64,000 bases of DNA from Lachnospiraceae bacterium (GCA_910574745.1 CAJTCE010000001.1:248001-312000); one strand, 5' to 3'; positions 8,273 through 16,969 are shown, counted from the stretch's first letter. Notes: generated from the letters alone by a model not told the origin. Numbers and translations: made by a program.

Positions 8273-9013
8273 ATGGATAATATCAATAAATTAACAGCAG
8301 TTGCACAGATTAAATGGATTTGTATTACCCGCAATACAGCAATTATGATCGGTCCCCTTCTAACCGTGGCGATGGTATGGATGGTCAAAATTTTATATAG
8401 CATCAATTCGGGAGGTAATTTATCACCCGTTCTGGTGTCTTTGATCCTGAGTATGGGAATTTCCCTTAATTTGTGTATGGATGGATTCCTGATGGTAGGA
8501 ACTGCCATTGCAGAAGAGAAAGAGAAACATACGTTGCGGGTCTTAATGACGTCATCAGTCAATGGAATACAGTATTTTATCGGAAGTATTCTATTTCCAT
8601 TTGTGTTGATAAATATAATCAATATTGTGGTATTGCTGATTAGTGGTATTTCTATAAGCCAGGTATCTGTTGTGGCTTTCTTACTGGTCAGTGCGCTAGC
8701 CTCTCTGATTAGTTGTGTAATAGGAATGATTGTTGGTCTCTGCGCCAAAAATCAGATGAATGCAAATTTGATTTCTTATCCATTGATGATCGTGTTTATG
8801 ATGATTCCAATGTTTGGAAATCTTTCCGAAAAATTGCACCATATCTCAGGGTTTTTGTTTACTGGAGTGTTGGCAGAAATGGCAAGTGGATTTGCAGAGG
8901 GAATGCCATATACGTTAAAACCTCTGGATATCGCAGTGCTTATCGGAGAATTAATCATTAGCATTCTTGTATTTTTAGTACTTTATCGAAGAAATGGATA
9001 TGAAAAAGACTGA
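8273..9013 (+). CDS. ABC-2 type permease of the sensor-linked exporter
   Basis: A 246-residue membrane protein with about six hydrophobic segments (for example MIGPLLTVAMVWMV, VVAFLLVSALASLIS, YPLMIVFMMIPMF) and the AEEKEKHTLRVLMTS cytoplasmic stretch typical of ABC-2 permeases (NatB/BcrB type), which contacts the ATPase. It follows the ATPase gene by 14 bases with a GAGAGGAG ribosome site. It is the last intact gene of the sensor-exporter module; downstream is decayed mobile DNA. Confidence 0.8.
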   Translation: MDNINKLTAVAQIKWICITRNTAIMIGPLLTVAMVWMVKILYSINSGGNLSPVLVSLILSMGISLNLCMDGFLMVGTAIAEEKEKHTLRVLMTSSVNGIQYFIGSILFPFVLINIINIVVLLISGISISQVSVVAFLLVSALASLISCVIGMIVGLCAKNQMNANLISYPLMIVFMMIPMFGNLSEKLHHISGFLFTGVLAEMASGFAEGMPYTLKPLDIAVLIGELIISILVFLVLYRRNGYEKD

Positions 9014-9137
9014 TGCAATTTAGACAGGGTAATTTTAGGCCAGTGATGTAAAAATACCAGGATAATACAGATTAGAACTTTTGCTAAGCATGACACTGGA
9101 AAAGGACAAAACTCAAAAATATATTCAACTTTACTTG

Positions 9138-9175
9138 CCGAAAGAAGCCATTTTTTCCAAAATGGCTTCTTTCGG
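9138..9175. terminator. Perfect 17-bp hairpin after the exporter genes
   Basis: Arms CCGAAAGAAGCCATTTT and its exact complement flank a TTCC loop. There is no T-run on either side, so termination would rest on the stem or a factor. On the minus strand the stem lies within the last codons of a short open stretch (PVDIPKEAILEKM) that ends just after it, so it could instead be the tail of a lost gene. It lies 125 bases after the permease stop. Confidence 0.45.
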
Positions 9176-9244
9176 GATGTCCACAGGGATAGCGAGCATC
9201 GGATTGCGTTACCCGGCAATGAGAGGAGGTGTTAATGTATAAAT

Positions 9245-9301
9245 TTAATCTTCTTGCTGTTCATATTCGCCGCTTAACCTCTCAAAAATTGATTTTGCCA
9301 T
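9245..9301 (-). pseudogene. TnpV N-terminal fragment
   Basis: A strong ribosome site (CGGAGG) is followed by MAKSIFERLSGEYEQQ and then a stop after 18 residues. The opening closely resembles TnpV, the small protein found on many Firmicute conjugative and mobilisable elements, but the remaining about 100 residues are gone. It is a relic showing that this part of the invertible segment derives from mobile DNA. The stretch 9014-9356 otherwise holds only the 9138-9175 hairpin. Confidence 0.45.
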
Positions 9302-9356
9302 TTTACAATTCCTCCGTATGATTTGAAGTTTCCTACAATTCAATCATTCTGGCTGA

Positions 9357-9827
9357 TTACATAGTCTTTGGATTTAACATCCTGATGGAATGCCATCCTT
9401 CTACATACTTTTTAAATTCTTCTCTATTATTTCTACAACTATACAGCTCAAATACTGGCCGGAGCTCCGTCTGGAATTTTGAATAATCTGTGACCGTATT
9501 CAAATCCAGAATATGTAACGGATATTCCGGCACCAGTTTTTTCAATTCTCTTTGAAGCTTTATGTCCTCCCTTCCAAAATCCAGAAAATCATGGAGGCTT
9601 TTAGGACTGTTCCAAGGTTCTTTACCCCAGTATACAATGAGTGTGTTTACAGGATAAATTCGTTCTTCTTTTCGGATTTTATATGAATACTCTCCTGATG
9701 TAACAGGAATCCTTCCGGTATTGTTTGACTCCTGATGCTTTTTATATTCTGCTACATTTTTGCGTTTGAGTTCTTTTACCTGTCTGTCATACTCCAGTGT
9801 CTCTTTTAACATAACCCGTACTGGCAT
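9357..9827 (-). pseudogene. Rpn-type nuclease fragment (middle part)
   Basis: An open frame of 156 codons matching the middle of Rpn-family recombination-promoting nucleases: MPVRVMLKETLEYDRQV, then EERIYPVNTLIVYWGKEPW, SLHDFLDF, and LNTVTDYSKFQTELRPVF. The N-terminal PD-(D/E)XK core and the C-terminal tail are both absent, and the frame ends abruptly after LNPKTM. The first Met is internal to the family rather than a real start. Treated as a remnant; it is a different copy from the tail at 4219-4585. Confidence 0.6.
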
Positions 9828-9830
9828 ACT

Positions 9831-10022
9831 TTAATCAATCGTTTCCTGATTTTCCAGAATCCACAATGCAAATAAATCCCCTGTGGTCTTCTGGCGCATG
9901 ACAATATCACTTGTACACTCTACTGTGCTTTCTTTACCTGTCTTTGTCGCGACAGTTTCTACCGGCTCCGGTTCTTCCGCTTTTAGCATCTGTTCTACGG
10001 ATTCCGAAACCTTCTGCCTTAT
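9831..10022 (-). pseudogene. C-terminal gene fragment, unrecognised
   Basis: An open stretch of 63 codons with no start, ending at a TAA four bases before the first Met of the Rpn fragment. It reads QKVSESVEQMLKAEEPEPVE, then TSDIVMRQKTTGDLFALWIL, then ENQETID. The acidic, Pro-Glu-rich linker followed by an amphipathic tail looks like the end of a larger protein. No family is recognised. It is probably another truncated mobile-element gene. Confidence 0.3.
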
Positions 10023-10142
10023 TCAATTGTTTGTTGGGAATAAAAGCACGAATTGTTTCGATGTCCTTGAGGGACTAAGAAAAATCTTGAATATTTGAAT
10101 TGATATAAATTTGAAACATATGCTTTTGTTTGATCCTAACAT

Positions 10143-10260
10143 TTGACTTGATGTGTGTCAATATACCGTTTTACGTTAATACGTAATTCTGAAACAAACT
10201 GATACAATATGATGATACAGTATTGCCCCATTACTTTGAACCGATTATATTAGCAAATAG
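10143..10260. promoter_or_regulatory. Small palindromes upstream of the recombinase gene
   Basis: The 283 bases between the last gene wreck and the recombinase contain TTGAC-N9-GTCAA (10143-10161), TTACGT-TAAT-ACGTAA (10171-10186) and CAATA-N11-TATTG (10205-10225). They could be operators or accessory recombinase-binding sites. No strong sigma-A promoter was found; a weak TTTGAA-N17-TAGTAC lies at about 10236-10264. Confidence 0.3.
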
Positions 10261-10305
10261 TACGAAAGAAAAAAGAAATGGTATGATTACAATGGAGGAG
10301 TCCGC

Positions 10306-11256
10306 ATGATGAAAGAAAACCAAGACACAAATAACTTTAATACCGTTACGGAACAATGGCTGCAGTACGTCCAATTTACAAAAAAATATTCCACCTATGT
10401 AAAGTATCAAAATATATATAATAAATATATTCGTTCCTTTATAGGAAACAGACATACCGATGAGATAACAACTGCAGAATGTCAACAGATTCTGAAAACA
10501 GCTTATGGAAAGTATCGGGAAAAAACAATATCCCAGAGCACCTATAACAGCATTAAAATTGTACTATTTCAGATTTTGAATTATGCTGAAAGTCCGGTTT
10601 TTATTCAGAAAATTAAAAAGAGTTTTCCTGCCGTATGTCATAACCAATTAAATACGGCAGTCTTGACAAAAGAGGAACAGACTAAATTGAATTCATTTTT
10701 ATTGCAGGATGTTGATTCTTATAAAATCGGAGTGCTGGTCTGTCTGTATACAGGCTTAAGACTTGGAGAAATATGTGCATTAAGGACAAGCGATATAGAT
10801 TTTGCACGAAAATGCATCTATGTAAATCAGACTGTACAAAGAATAAAAGCAGATGGCGAAAAGCGAAAAACCCAATTGATCATTTCCGACCCCAAAACAG
10901 CATCATCAAAGCGGGAGGTTCCCCTATGCGACTTTCTTCTTAAACTTCTTTTGGATCACATGTCGCAAACCGAATATTTACTTGGTAAAAAACCATTAGA
11001 GCCACGAACATATCAATATAGATTAAAACAATATTTCTTGGCATTATCTATTAGAGGGAAACATTTTCATTCTTTGCGTCACACATTTGCAACTAACTGC
11101 ATTGAGAGTGGTATGGATCCCAAATGCTTGAGCGAAATTCTCGGACATGCCGATGTAAATACTACATTAAACCGATATGTCCACCCTTCCTTTGATTCCA
11201 AAATCCATCAGATTAACGTATTTGCGGATACTTATAAGCATACCGATATTTTTTGA
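10306..11256 (+). CDS. Tyrosine recombinase, predicted inverter of the 7.3-kb segment
   Basis: A 316-residue phage-integrase-family recombinase. Residues 10-105 are a SAM-like core-binding domain; the catalytic domain has the full set: Arg in TGLRLGEICAL, Lys in DPKTASSKREVPL, HSLRHTFAT (His-x-x-Arg), LGHADVNTTL (His) and the nucleophile Tyr in NRYVH. GGAGGAG precedes tandem ATG codons. The gene is the last one inside the right end of the segment bounded by inverted 35-bp sites, and its stop is 114 bases from the right site, the usual placement of a recombinase beside its site. Inverted sites predict inversion rather than excision. No excisionase was seen. Confidence 0.9.
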   Translation: MMKENQDTNNFNTVTEQWLQYVQFTKKYSTYVKYQNIYNKYIRSFIGNRHTDEITTAECQQILKTAYGKYREKTISQSTYNSIKIVLFQILNYAESPVFIQKIKKSFPAVCHNQLNTAVLTKEEQTKLNSFLLQDVDSYKIGVLVCLYTGLRLGEICALRTSDIDFARKCIYVNQTVQRIKADGEKRKTQLIISDPKTASSKREVPLCDFLLKLLLDHMSQTEYLLGKKPLEPRTYQYRLKQYFLALSIRGKHFHSLRHTFATNCIESGMDPKCLSEILGHADVNTTLNRYVHPSFDSKIHQINVFADTYKHTDIF

Positions 11257-11370
11257 CCTTATTGTCTTAATCAAATACAGCATGTACGGTTGTTTTTTGA
11301 TTCTTGGCAGTGCGCAAAGTATCCTATTTTTATATTTCCCTTCAAAAGATTTTCTGATTTCTCTGGCAAT

Positions 11371-11405
11371 ATTTCGCAGATTAATCCAATCTGCGAAATT
11401 AATGT
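11371..11405. repeat. Right inverted recombination site (35 bp)
   Basis: Exact reverse complement of 4043-4077. The 29-bp palindrome is at 11371-11399 with centre AATCC; the shared extra bases TAATGT are again on the outer side. It lies between the recombinase stop (11256) and the licD-like gene start (11479), in the presumed 5' leader of the right glycan operon. The segment side (11257-11370) has only weak promoter-like sequence (TTGATT-N17-TATCCT), and nothing convincing lies between the site and the gene. Confidence 0.75.
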
Positions 11406-11478
11406 CCCATCCCCTAAGTACTATCAGGGTTATTCATTCCATATCCACCCCCAAAAATCAATAAGGAAAGAACAGAAA

Positions 11479-12288
11479 ATGGTCAAGATAGAAGGCGAAC
11501 TGTTACGCAAACTCCAGATGACAGAACTTGAAATGCTCATAGAGGTAGACCGTATTTGCAGAAAATATGAAATTCAATATTTTCTGGACGGCGGCACTTT
11601 ACTTGGCGCTATCCGCCATAACGGCTTTATACCCTGGGATGATGATGCAGATATCATCATGCTGCGTGGAGAATATGAAAAGTTTTGTAAGGCATGCAAA
11701 AAAGAACTGGATACAGAACGTTTTTTTCTTCAGGACTATCGTACGGATAAGCACTATCTTTGGGGATTCGCCAAAATGAGGCGGAATCATACTACTTTTC
11801 TCAGGGAAGGACAGGAACATATCAAATGTCATACCGGTGTATGCATTGATATCTTTTACTGTGACAATATTCCCGATGACCCGCTTCTGCGCCGGCTGCA
11901 TTACTTCTACTGCTATTGTCTTCGTAAAGGGCAATACTCGAAAGTCGGTCAGAAAACGGAAAAGTCCCCTCTTCTACGGGCATGGTATTCCCTGATCAGT
12001 AAGTTTCCCAGAAATTTCTGGTTCTGGCAGCTGGAGCTGCTGGCTCATAGACTGAACCGCAAAAGAACGAAGTTGGTCCGCCACGTAACCTTCCCCCTGC
12101 CTAAGCGGTGCCGATATGGAATCCCCCGGAAATTCTTTGAGCAATCCGTCGAAAAGGATTTTGTGGGACATTCTTTCAAGATTTTTAAGCAATATGACAA
12201 ATATTTGAAGATGCTGTACGGGGATTATATGGTACTGCCGCCACCGGAAAAACGACAGGTACACCCGGCAAGTAAAGTGGAATTATAA
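11479..12288 (+). CDS. LicD-family phosphotransferase, right glycan operon
   Basis: The frame is open from 11290 through the recombination site, but the ATG at 11479 has AAGGAAAG upstream and begins the homologous region; this gives 269 residues. LicD hallmarks are present near the N-terminus: YFLDGGTLLGAIRHNGFIPW followed by DDDADIIM, the metal-binding nucleotidyltransferase-fold motif. LicD proteins move a phospho-alcohol such as phosphocholine from a CDP carrier onto a glycan. The gene downstream encodes a matching nucleotidyltransferase. As first gene beyond the right site it should be expressed when the segment promoter faces right. Confidence 0.8.
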   Translation: MVKIEGELLRKLQMTELEMLIEVDRICRKYEIQYFLDGGTLLGAIRHNGFIPWDDDADIIMLRGEYEKFCKACKKELDTERFFLQDYRTDKHYLWGFAKMRRNHTTFLREGQEHIKCHTGVCIDIFYCDNIPDDPLLRRLHYFYCYCLRKGQYSKVGQKTEKSPLLRAWYSLISKFPRNFWFWQLELLAHRLNRKRTKLVRHVTFPLPKRCRYGIPRKFFEQSVEKDFVGHSFKIFKQYDKYLKMLYGDYMVLPPPEKRQVHPASKVEL

Positions 12289-12376
12289 ACGGAAACCGGA
12301 ATAAAAGCTTACAGCGTCTAACATACTATGCACTTTTACACTTACCTCTATTTAACAATATTCAGGAGAATCAAAA

Positions 12377-14356
12377 ATGAAAGAGCTTGAGTTTAACTTA
12401 TTAAGGGATATGAAAGAAAAAGAATTGAGAAAATATCCTGATATCTGGACTGAAATAGAAGAATATAAGCTGGCTGTCAGGGCATTAGAAAGGAACGGGT
12501 ATGCTGCCAATGGAACGATAACCGAAAAAGGCAATGCCGAACTTGAAAAACACAGGGTAGATAACGCCGTTATTATGGCTGCTGGCTACAGCGCACGGTG
12601 TATGCCCCTTTCCAGCGTGCTGCCCAAGGGTCTCTTCCGTATAAAGGGCGAAATCTTAATTGAAAGGGAAATTGAGCAGCTTCGGGAAGCCGGCATTGAA
12701 GAAATCGTTGTAGTAACCGGATATCTAAGTGATAAATTTGATTATCTGAAGGATAAATTCCATGTCAAACTTGTTCATAATGCCGACTATGACAAATATA
12801 ACAACATGTCGTCTTTGTATGCGGCACAGGAATATTTAAATAATTCCTATGTCCTTTGTTCTGATAACTATTATGAAGAGAACGTATTCCACAAATATGT
12901 GCTCTTCCCGTACTATTCCTGCGTTTATTCCGAGAAATTCTGCGACGAATATTGTGTAACAGAGGTGGCGCCAGACGGCGATATTAACAACATCCACCGT
13001 GGCGGGGAACATGCTTGGTATACCATTGGCGACTGCTATTTTGATGCGGACTATTCCGGAAAATTTAAAAAGCTGATGAATGATGAATGGTCCGATCTCA
13101 ATGTCCGTGGGATGCTTATGGATGATTTCCAGATCAAGCATCTGGATGTATTGCGTTTTAAAAAGAAAGAACGTATGGAGAATAGTATTTTAGAGTTTGA
13201 TACTCTGGAGGAAATCAGGGCTTTTGATAAAAGCTTTATTAAATTTGAGCAGGAAAATCTTGATGCAGATAATGAAGTCAATCATGTTCTGTATAAATAT
13301 TCGGAGATCAAATCATATCATTCCGTTCCTACGGAGCAGTTAAGCGGAAGGCTTCATCTTAATGAGAATCTGTTTGGTCCGTCGCCCAAATGCTTTGATG
13401 TGTTAAAGAGTATCACACCGGAAGATTTGTATTTATACGACCTTACCCATAAGGACGAACTGGCAGATACCATAGCAAAGTACAGCGGCATCTCCGCTAA
13501 TAATATCTTTGTACATAACGGCTCTTCCGAGGTAATCAAATCAATATTCAGTATTTTGTTAAATGAAAATGATGTTGTTTTAATTCCAAATCCGGGATGG
13601 AGCTACTACAAAAGTGTGGCAGATGCTAAATTCGCCAAATGCGTGGCTTATGAAGTAAAAGAAGGCAAAGCTTCTTATGAATATAATATTGAAGATATTA
13701 TGTCCAAAGCCAATGAGTATTCTCCCAAAATGATCGTGATAACATCTCCCCAAATGCCTACAGGCTGTGAAATTTCCCATGATGATATTGAAAGGATCAT
13801 CCGGGAAAACCAGAATTCGATCATTATGCTTGATGAAGCATATTGGGGATATGAAGACTTCTCCAATAAATTCGAGAAAAACATCATTACCCAATACAGC
13901 AATGTGGTCATTACGAGGACCTTTTCAAAGTTCTACGGTCTGGCAAATGTCAGAATCGGCTACGGCCTTTGCAGCTATCCTTTAAGAAGAACGATTGGTC
14001 TTGATCTTCCACTGTTTCGGGCAAGCGGCATTTCCAGGAAAATTGCCATAGAAGCAATCAAGGATACGGAGTACTATGACAAAATGCGGGCTGAAACAAA
14101 GCTTGTAAGAGACTGGTTTATTGATGAATTGAACAAAATGGATGATGTAAAAGCCTATGCGACAGGTTCCAATTTTGTGTTTATAAAACTCGACAATGCG
14201 GATGCTGACAGGGTGCGCGTATTTATGGAAGAAAACGGAATATTAATCCGCCTTTTCACGGATAAGGATGCTCTCCGGCTGAGAATAACCATAGGCCCGA
14301 AGGACATTATGGAAAGGGTTCTTCTTCAACTGCGCCTTGCACTGAACTGTTCTTAA
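12377..14356 (+). CDS. Nucleotidyltransferase fused to HisC-like PLP enzyme
   Basis: A 659-residue fusion. A winged-helix-like region (residues 1-55) precedes a LicC-type nucleotidyltransferase (about 55-275) with VIMAAGYSARCMPLSSVLPK and a YNNMSSLYAA acceptor loop. The C-terminal part (about 310-659) is a class I/II aminotransferase-fold enzyme of the HisC/CobD type: LNENLFGPSP, NPGWSYY, DEAYWGYE, and the PLP Lys in TFSKFYGLANVRIGYG. CobD-like relatives decarboxylate phospho-amino acids; others transaminate. The fusion may both make and CDP-activate a small amino-alcohol phosphate or phosphonate, such as phosphoethanolamine or 2-aminoethylphosphonate, for LicD. AGGAGAATC precedes the ATG. 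Domain calls are firm, the substrate is inferred. Confidence 0.75.
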   Translation: MKELEFNLLRDMKEKELRKYPDIWTEIEEYKLAVRALERNGYAANGTITEKGNAELEKHRVDNAVIMAAGYSARCMPLSSVLPKGLFRIKGEILIEREIEQLREAGIEEIVVVTGYLSDKFDYLKDKFHVKLVHNADYDKYNNMSSLYAAQEYLNNSYVLCSDNYYEENVFHKYVLFPYYSCVYSEKFCDEYCVTEVAPDGDINNIHRGGEHAWYTIGDCYFDADYSGKFKKLMNDEWSDLNVRGMLMDDFQIKHLDVLRFKKKERMENSILEFDTLEEIRAFDKSFIKFEQENLDADNEVNHVLYKYSEIKSYHSVPTEQLSGRLHLNENLFGPSPKCFDVLKSITPEDLYLYDLTHKDELADTIAKYSGISANNIFVHNGSSEVIKSIFSILLNENDVVLIPNPGWSYYKSVADAKFAKCVAYEVKEGKASYEYNIEDIMSKANEYSPKMIVITSPQMPTGCEISHDDIERIIRENQNSIIMLDEAYWGYEDFSNKFEKNIITQYSNVVITRTFSKFYGLANVRIGYGLCSYPLRRTIGLDLPLFRASGISRKIAIEAIKDTEYYDKMRAETKLVRDWFIDELNKMDDVKAYATGSNFVFIKLDNADADRVRVFMEENGILIRLFTDKDALRLRITIGPKDIMERVLLQLRLALNCS

Positions 14357-14394
14357 TCAGCATTAGATGATGAATTCAGATATTGGAGGAAAAA

Positions 14395-15651
14395 ATGAGC
14401 ATGAATAACGATATACTGATCAGCATTATAGTACCCATATATAATGTAGAAGATTATCTTGTGAAGTGCATAGAAAGTATTATCAACCAGACCTACCGGA
14501 ATCTGGAAATCATTCTGGTAGACGACGGCTCCACAGACGGAAGCGGAAGGATATGTGATACATATGCCGGGCAGGATTCTCGTATTGTTGTGATCCATAA
14601 GGAAAATGAAGGCACGGTAGTAGGCGCACGCAAAGCAGGCGCTAAGGCTGCAACCGGCGAATATGTAATCGGCGTGGATGGGGATGACTGGATCGGAAAT
14701 ACCCGAATTGAAACTTTAGTGCGAAAAGGTGTCACATCGGGCGCGGACATGATTTATTTAAATGGCCGCTATATACAATGGGGCGAGGAATATGCTTTGG
14801 AGGAACCGCAGATTGAAAACGGCTACTACTCTTCCGATGAAATCTGTTCTTATCTTCAGGATGCAGATGTATGCTTTGTCAGAAACCTTTTTCCGTCTAT
14901 GGGATGCTGGGGAATCAAAAGGGATTTGAATCTCCGGATACAAATGATGATAGACGACCGCATTCTTACAACCAGCGACCAGGTCTTTTTCTGGCTGTGC
15001 CTTTTGGAGGCAGACAGTATTTATGTTCTGAGAGAAACCGGCTATTACTATGTCATGAGACAGACTTCTATTACTCACTTGCCTGGCAGCCGTACACGCC
15101 AAAGTATTCCCCTTGTTTATCAGTCCATTAAAGAGGGCTTGGATAAGCATCACTGTAACGCCATTATGTATAGACGGCTTCTTTTCATGATAACCAGAAT
15201 GCTGATCGAGGTCGATTATGACATTTTCTATCGACATTTTAACGGTTTTTTATATCCATATTCATCTATAAAGGAAGGCAGCCGGATTATTGTCTATGGA
15301 GCAGGGCTTACCGGCATCAGAATTATGGAGAGTGTAACCAAAGATAACAAATATCCTGTTTCTGCATGGATAGACCAGAATGTAAAGGATAAAGAGATTG
15401 GAGGTTTCTCTCCCTGTGCTCCTGAACATATCCACGAGGTGGAATATGATTATATCGCAATCGCCATTCAAGATTTCACAGTTGCCAAAAAGGTAAAGGT
15501 CTTTCTTCTTACTGATCTGAATATAGATGAATCCAAAATAGCCTGCATGGACCCCGATGCCATCAGTCAGGAACTGTTGGATACCTGCTTAAGCAGTACT
15601 GATATGCAAATGAAAAAGGATGAAACCGGAGGACATAATGGACTTATATGA
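14395..15651 (+). CDS. Family 2 glycosyltransferase with C-terminal Rossmann domain
   Basis: The ATG at 14395 directly follows GGAGG at good spacing; an upstream TTG at 14383 overlaps that site and is rejected. Residues 8-110 are a GT-A domain: ISIIVPIYNVEDYLVKCIES, then LVDDGSTDGSG, and the metal-binding GVDGDDWIG. The C-terminal about 120 residues add a Rossmann-like domain (IIVYGAGLTGIRIMES, then WIDQN), the same accessory type as in the left operon's first protein. It overlaps the dehydrogenase gene by 14 bases, indicating translational coupling. Sugar specificity unknown. Confidence 0.85.
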   Translation: MSMNNDILISIIVPIYNVEDYLVKCIESIINQTYRNLEIILVDDGSTDGSGRICDTYAGQDSRIVVIHKENEGTVVGARKAGAKAATGEYVIGVDGDDWIGNTRIETLVRKGVTSGADMIYLNGRYIQWGEEYALEEPQIENGYYSSDEICSYLQDADVCFVRNLFPSMGCWGIKRDLNLRIQMMIDDRILTTSDQVFFWLCLLEADSIYVLRETGYYYVMRQTSITHLPGSRTRQSIPLVYQSIKEGLDKHHCNAIMYRRLLFMITRMLIEVDYDIFYRHFNGFLYPYSSIKEGSRIIVYGAGLTGIRIMESVTKDNKYPVSAWIDQNVKDKEIGGFSPCAPEHIHEVEYDYIAIAIQDFTVAKKVKVFLLTDLNIDESKIACMDPDAISQELLDTCLSSTDMQMKKDETGGHNGLI

Positions 15652-16945
15652 AAAAATTTTGAAAAAGGAAGAAAAAATCAGTCTGGTAGGATTAGGATAT
15701 GTAGGGATGCCCATAGCGGTAGCCTTTTCCAAAAAAGCCGGTGTAATCGGATTTGATACAAACAACGAAAAAATTTCCTTATATAAAATGGGAATCGACC
15801 CGACTCTGGAAGTAGGAAATGAGGTTATTTCGGCATGTTCCGTTGAATTCACATCAGATGAAACGATGTTAAGGTCAGCAAAATTCCATATTGTGGCGGT
15901 GCCCACGCCGGTAAATGATGACCATACCCCCGGCCTGTCGGCAGTTCAGGGAGCAAGTGAAATCGTAGGACGGAATTTAACAAAAGGCTCCGTTGTGGTT
16001 TATGAATCAACCGTTTATCCCGGCGTAACAGAGGATATTTGTGTCCCAATTCTGGAAAAAGCCTCCGGCTTAAAGTGCGGAAAGGATTTTAAAGTGGGAT
16101 ACTCGCCGGAAAGAATCAATCCGGGAGACAAGGTACACCGTCTGGAGAGCATTGTCAAAATTGTCTCAGGAATGGATGCGGAAACTCTGGAAACAGTGGC
16201 AAAGGTGTACGAGCTGGTCATTGAAGCCGGTGTGCACCGGGCAGAAAGCATCAAAGTGGCGGAAGCTGCAAAGGTAATCGAAAATTCACAGCGCGATATT
16301 AATATTGCTTTCATGAATGAGCTGTCCATGATTTTCAATAAGCTGGGCATTGACACCCAGGAGGTTTTGAAAGCCGCCGGAACCAAATGGAATTTTTTGC
16401 ATTTCACGCCGGGGTTGGTAGGCGGACACTGTATCGGAGTGGATCCGTACTATCTGACCTACCGGGCGGAAGAAGTGGGCTATCATTCCCAGATCATTCT
16501 TTCCGGGCGCAGGATTAACGACGATATGGGGCGTTATATTGCGGAAAATGTAATTAAAAGTTTAATCAAGGCGGACATCCCCGTTAAAAACGCTAAGGTG
16601 GGAATGCTGGGGCTTACTTTTAAGGAAAACTGTCCGGATACCAGAAACACAAAAATCATCGATATTGTGAACGAATTAAAAGAATACAACATTAATCCTG
16701 CTATTTATGACCCCATTGCGGACAAGGATGAGGCAAAGCGCCTGTATGGCGTAGAGTTTGCAGGCATGGATGCTTTTCAGAATCTGGATGCGCTAATTCT
16801 TGCGGTGGCGCATGACGAGTTTAAAAGGCTTCCAAAGGATACCTTCGATAAGATGTTCAAAGGTAAAAAGGTGTTGATAGATATCAAAGGAATTTTAAAC
16901 CGGCAGGAATATGAGGATAACGGATATCTGTATTGGAGACTTTAA
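15638..16945 (+). CDS. UDP-sugar 6-dehydrogenase (WbpO/TviB-type)
   Basis: The start at 15638 follows GGAGGACATA; 435 residues. The N-terminal NAD-binding motif is LVGLGYVGMPIAVAFSKK; PTPVNDDHTPG, YESTVYPGVTED and YSPERINPGD are typical of UDP-N-acetylhexosamine dehydrogenases, and the catalytic Cys lies in GLVGGHCIGVDPYYL. It oxidises a UDP-HexNAc to the UDP-HexNAc uronate using two NAD. It therefore supplies an acidic amino sugar to the right operon's glycan, an alternative to the nonulosonate chemistry suggested by the left operon. Confidence 0.9.
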   Translation: MDLYEKILKKEEKISLVGLGYVGMPIAVAFSKKAGVIGFDTNNEKISLYKMGIDPTLEVGNEVISACSVEFTSDETMLRSAKFHIVAVPTPVNDDHTPGLSAVQGASEIVGRNLTKGSVVVYESTVYPGVTEDICVPILEKASGLKCGKDFKVGYSPERINPGDKVHRLESIVKIVSGMDAETLETVAKVYELVIEAGVHRAESIKVAEAAKVIENSQRDINIAFMNELSMIFNKLGIDTQEVLKAAGTKWNFLHFTPGLVGGHCIGVDPYYLTYRAEEVGYHSQIILSGRRINDDMGRYIAENVIKSLIKADIPVKNAKVGMLGLTFKENCPDTRNTKIIDIVNELKEYNINPAIYDPIADKDEAKRLYGVEFAGMDAFQNLDALILAVAHDEFKRLPKDTFDKMFKGKKVLIDIKGILNRQEYEDNGYLYWRL

Positions 16946-16969
16946 GCGGTAATCCGGGAAAGGGCTTTT

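Noticed and set aside
9237-9323. 28-residue plus-strand peptide MYKFNLLAVHIRR with a strong AGGAGG site
   Set aside because: It lies antisense to the TnpV fragment in decayed DNA and resembles nothing known; the ribosome site is probably chance.
4043-11405. Reading the segment as an integrated element with attL/attR
   Set aside because: Integrases leave direct repeats; these are inverted, so inversion fits better. A transposon with terminal inverted repeats is also unlikely because no transposase or target duplication was seen.
4020-11479. In-frame N-terminal exchange between the two operons' first genes through the site (both frames read ISQINPICEIN)
   Set aside because: The shared frame is real but neither upstream start codon has a ribosome site, and both genes have good internal starts beyond the site; probably coincidence.
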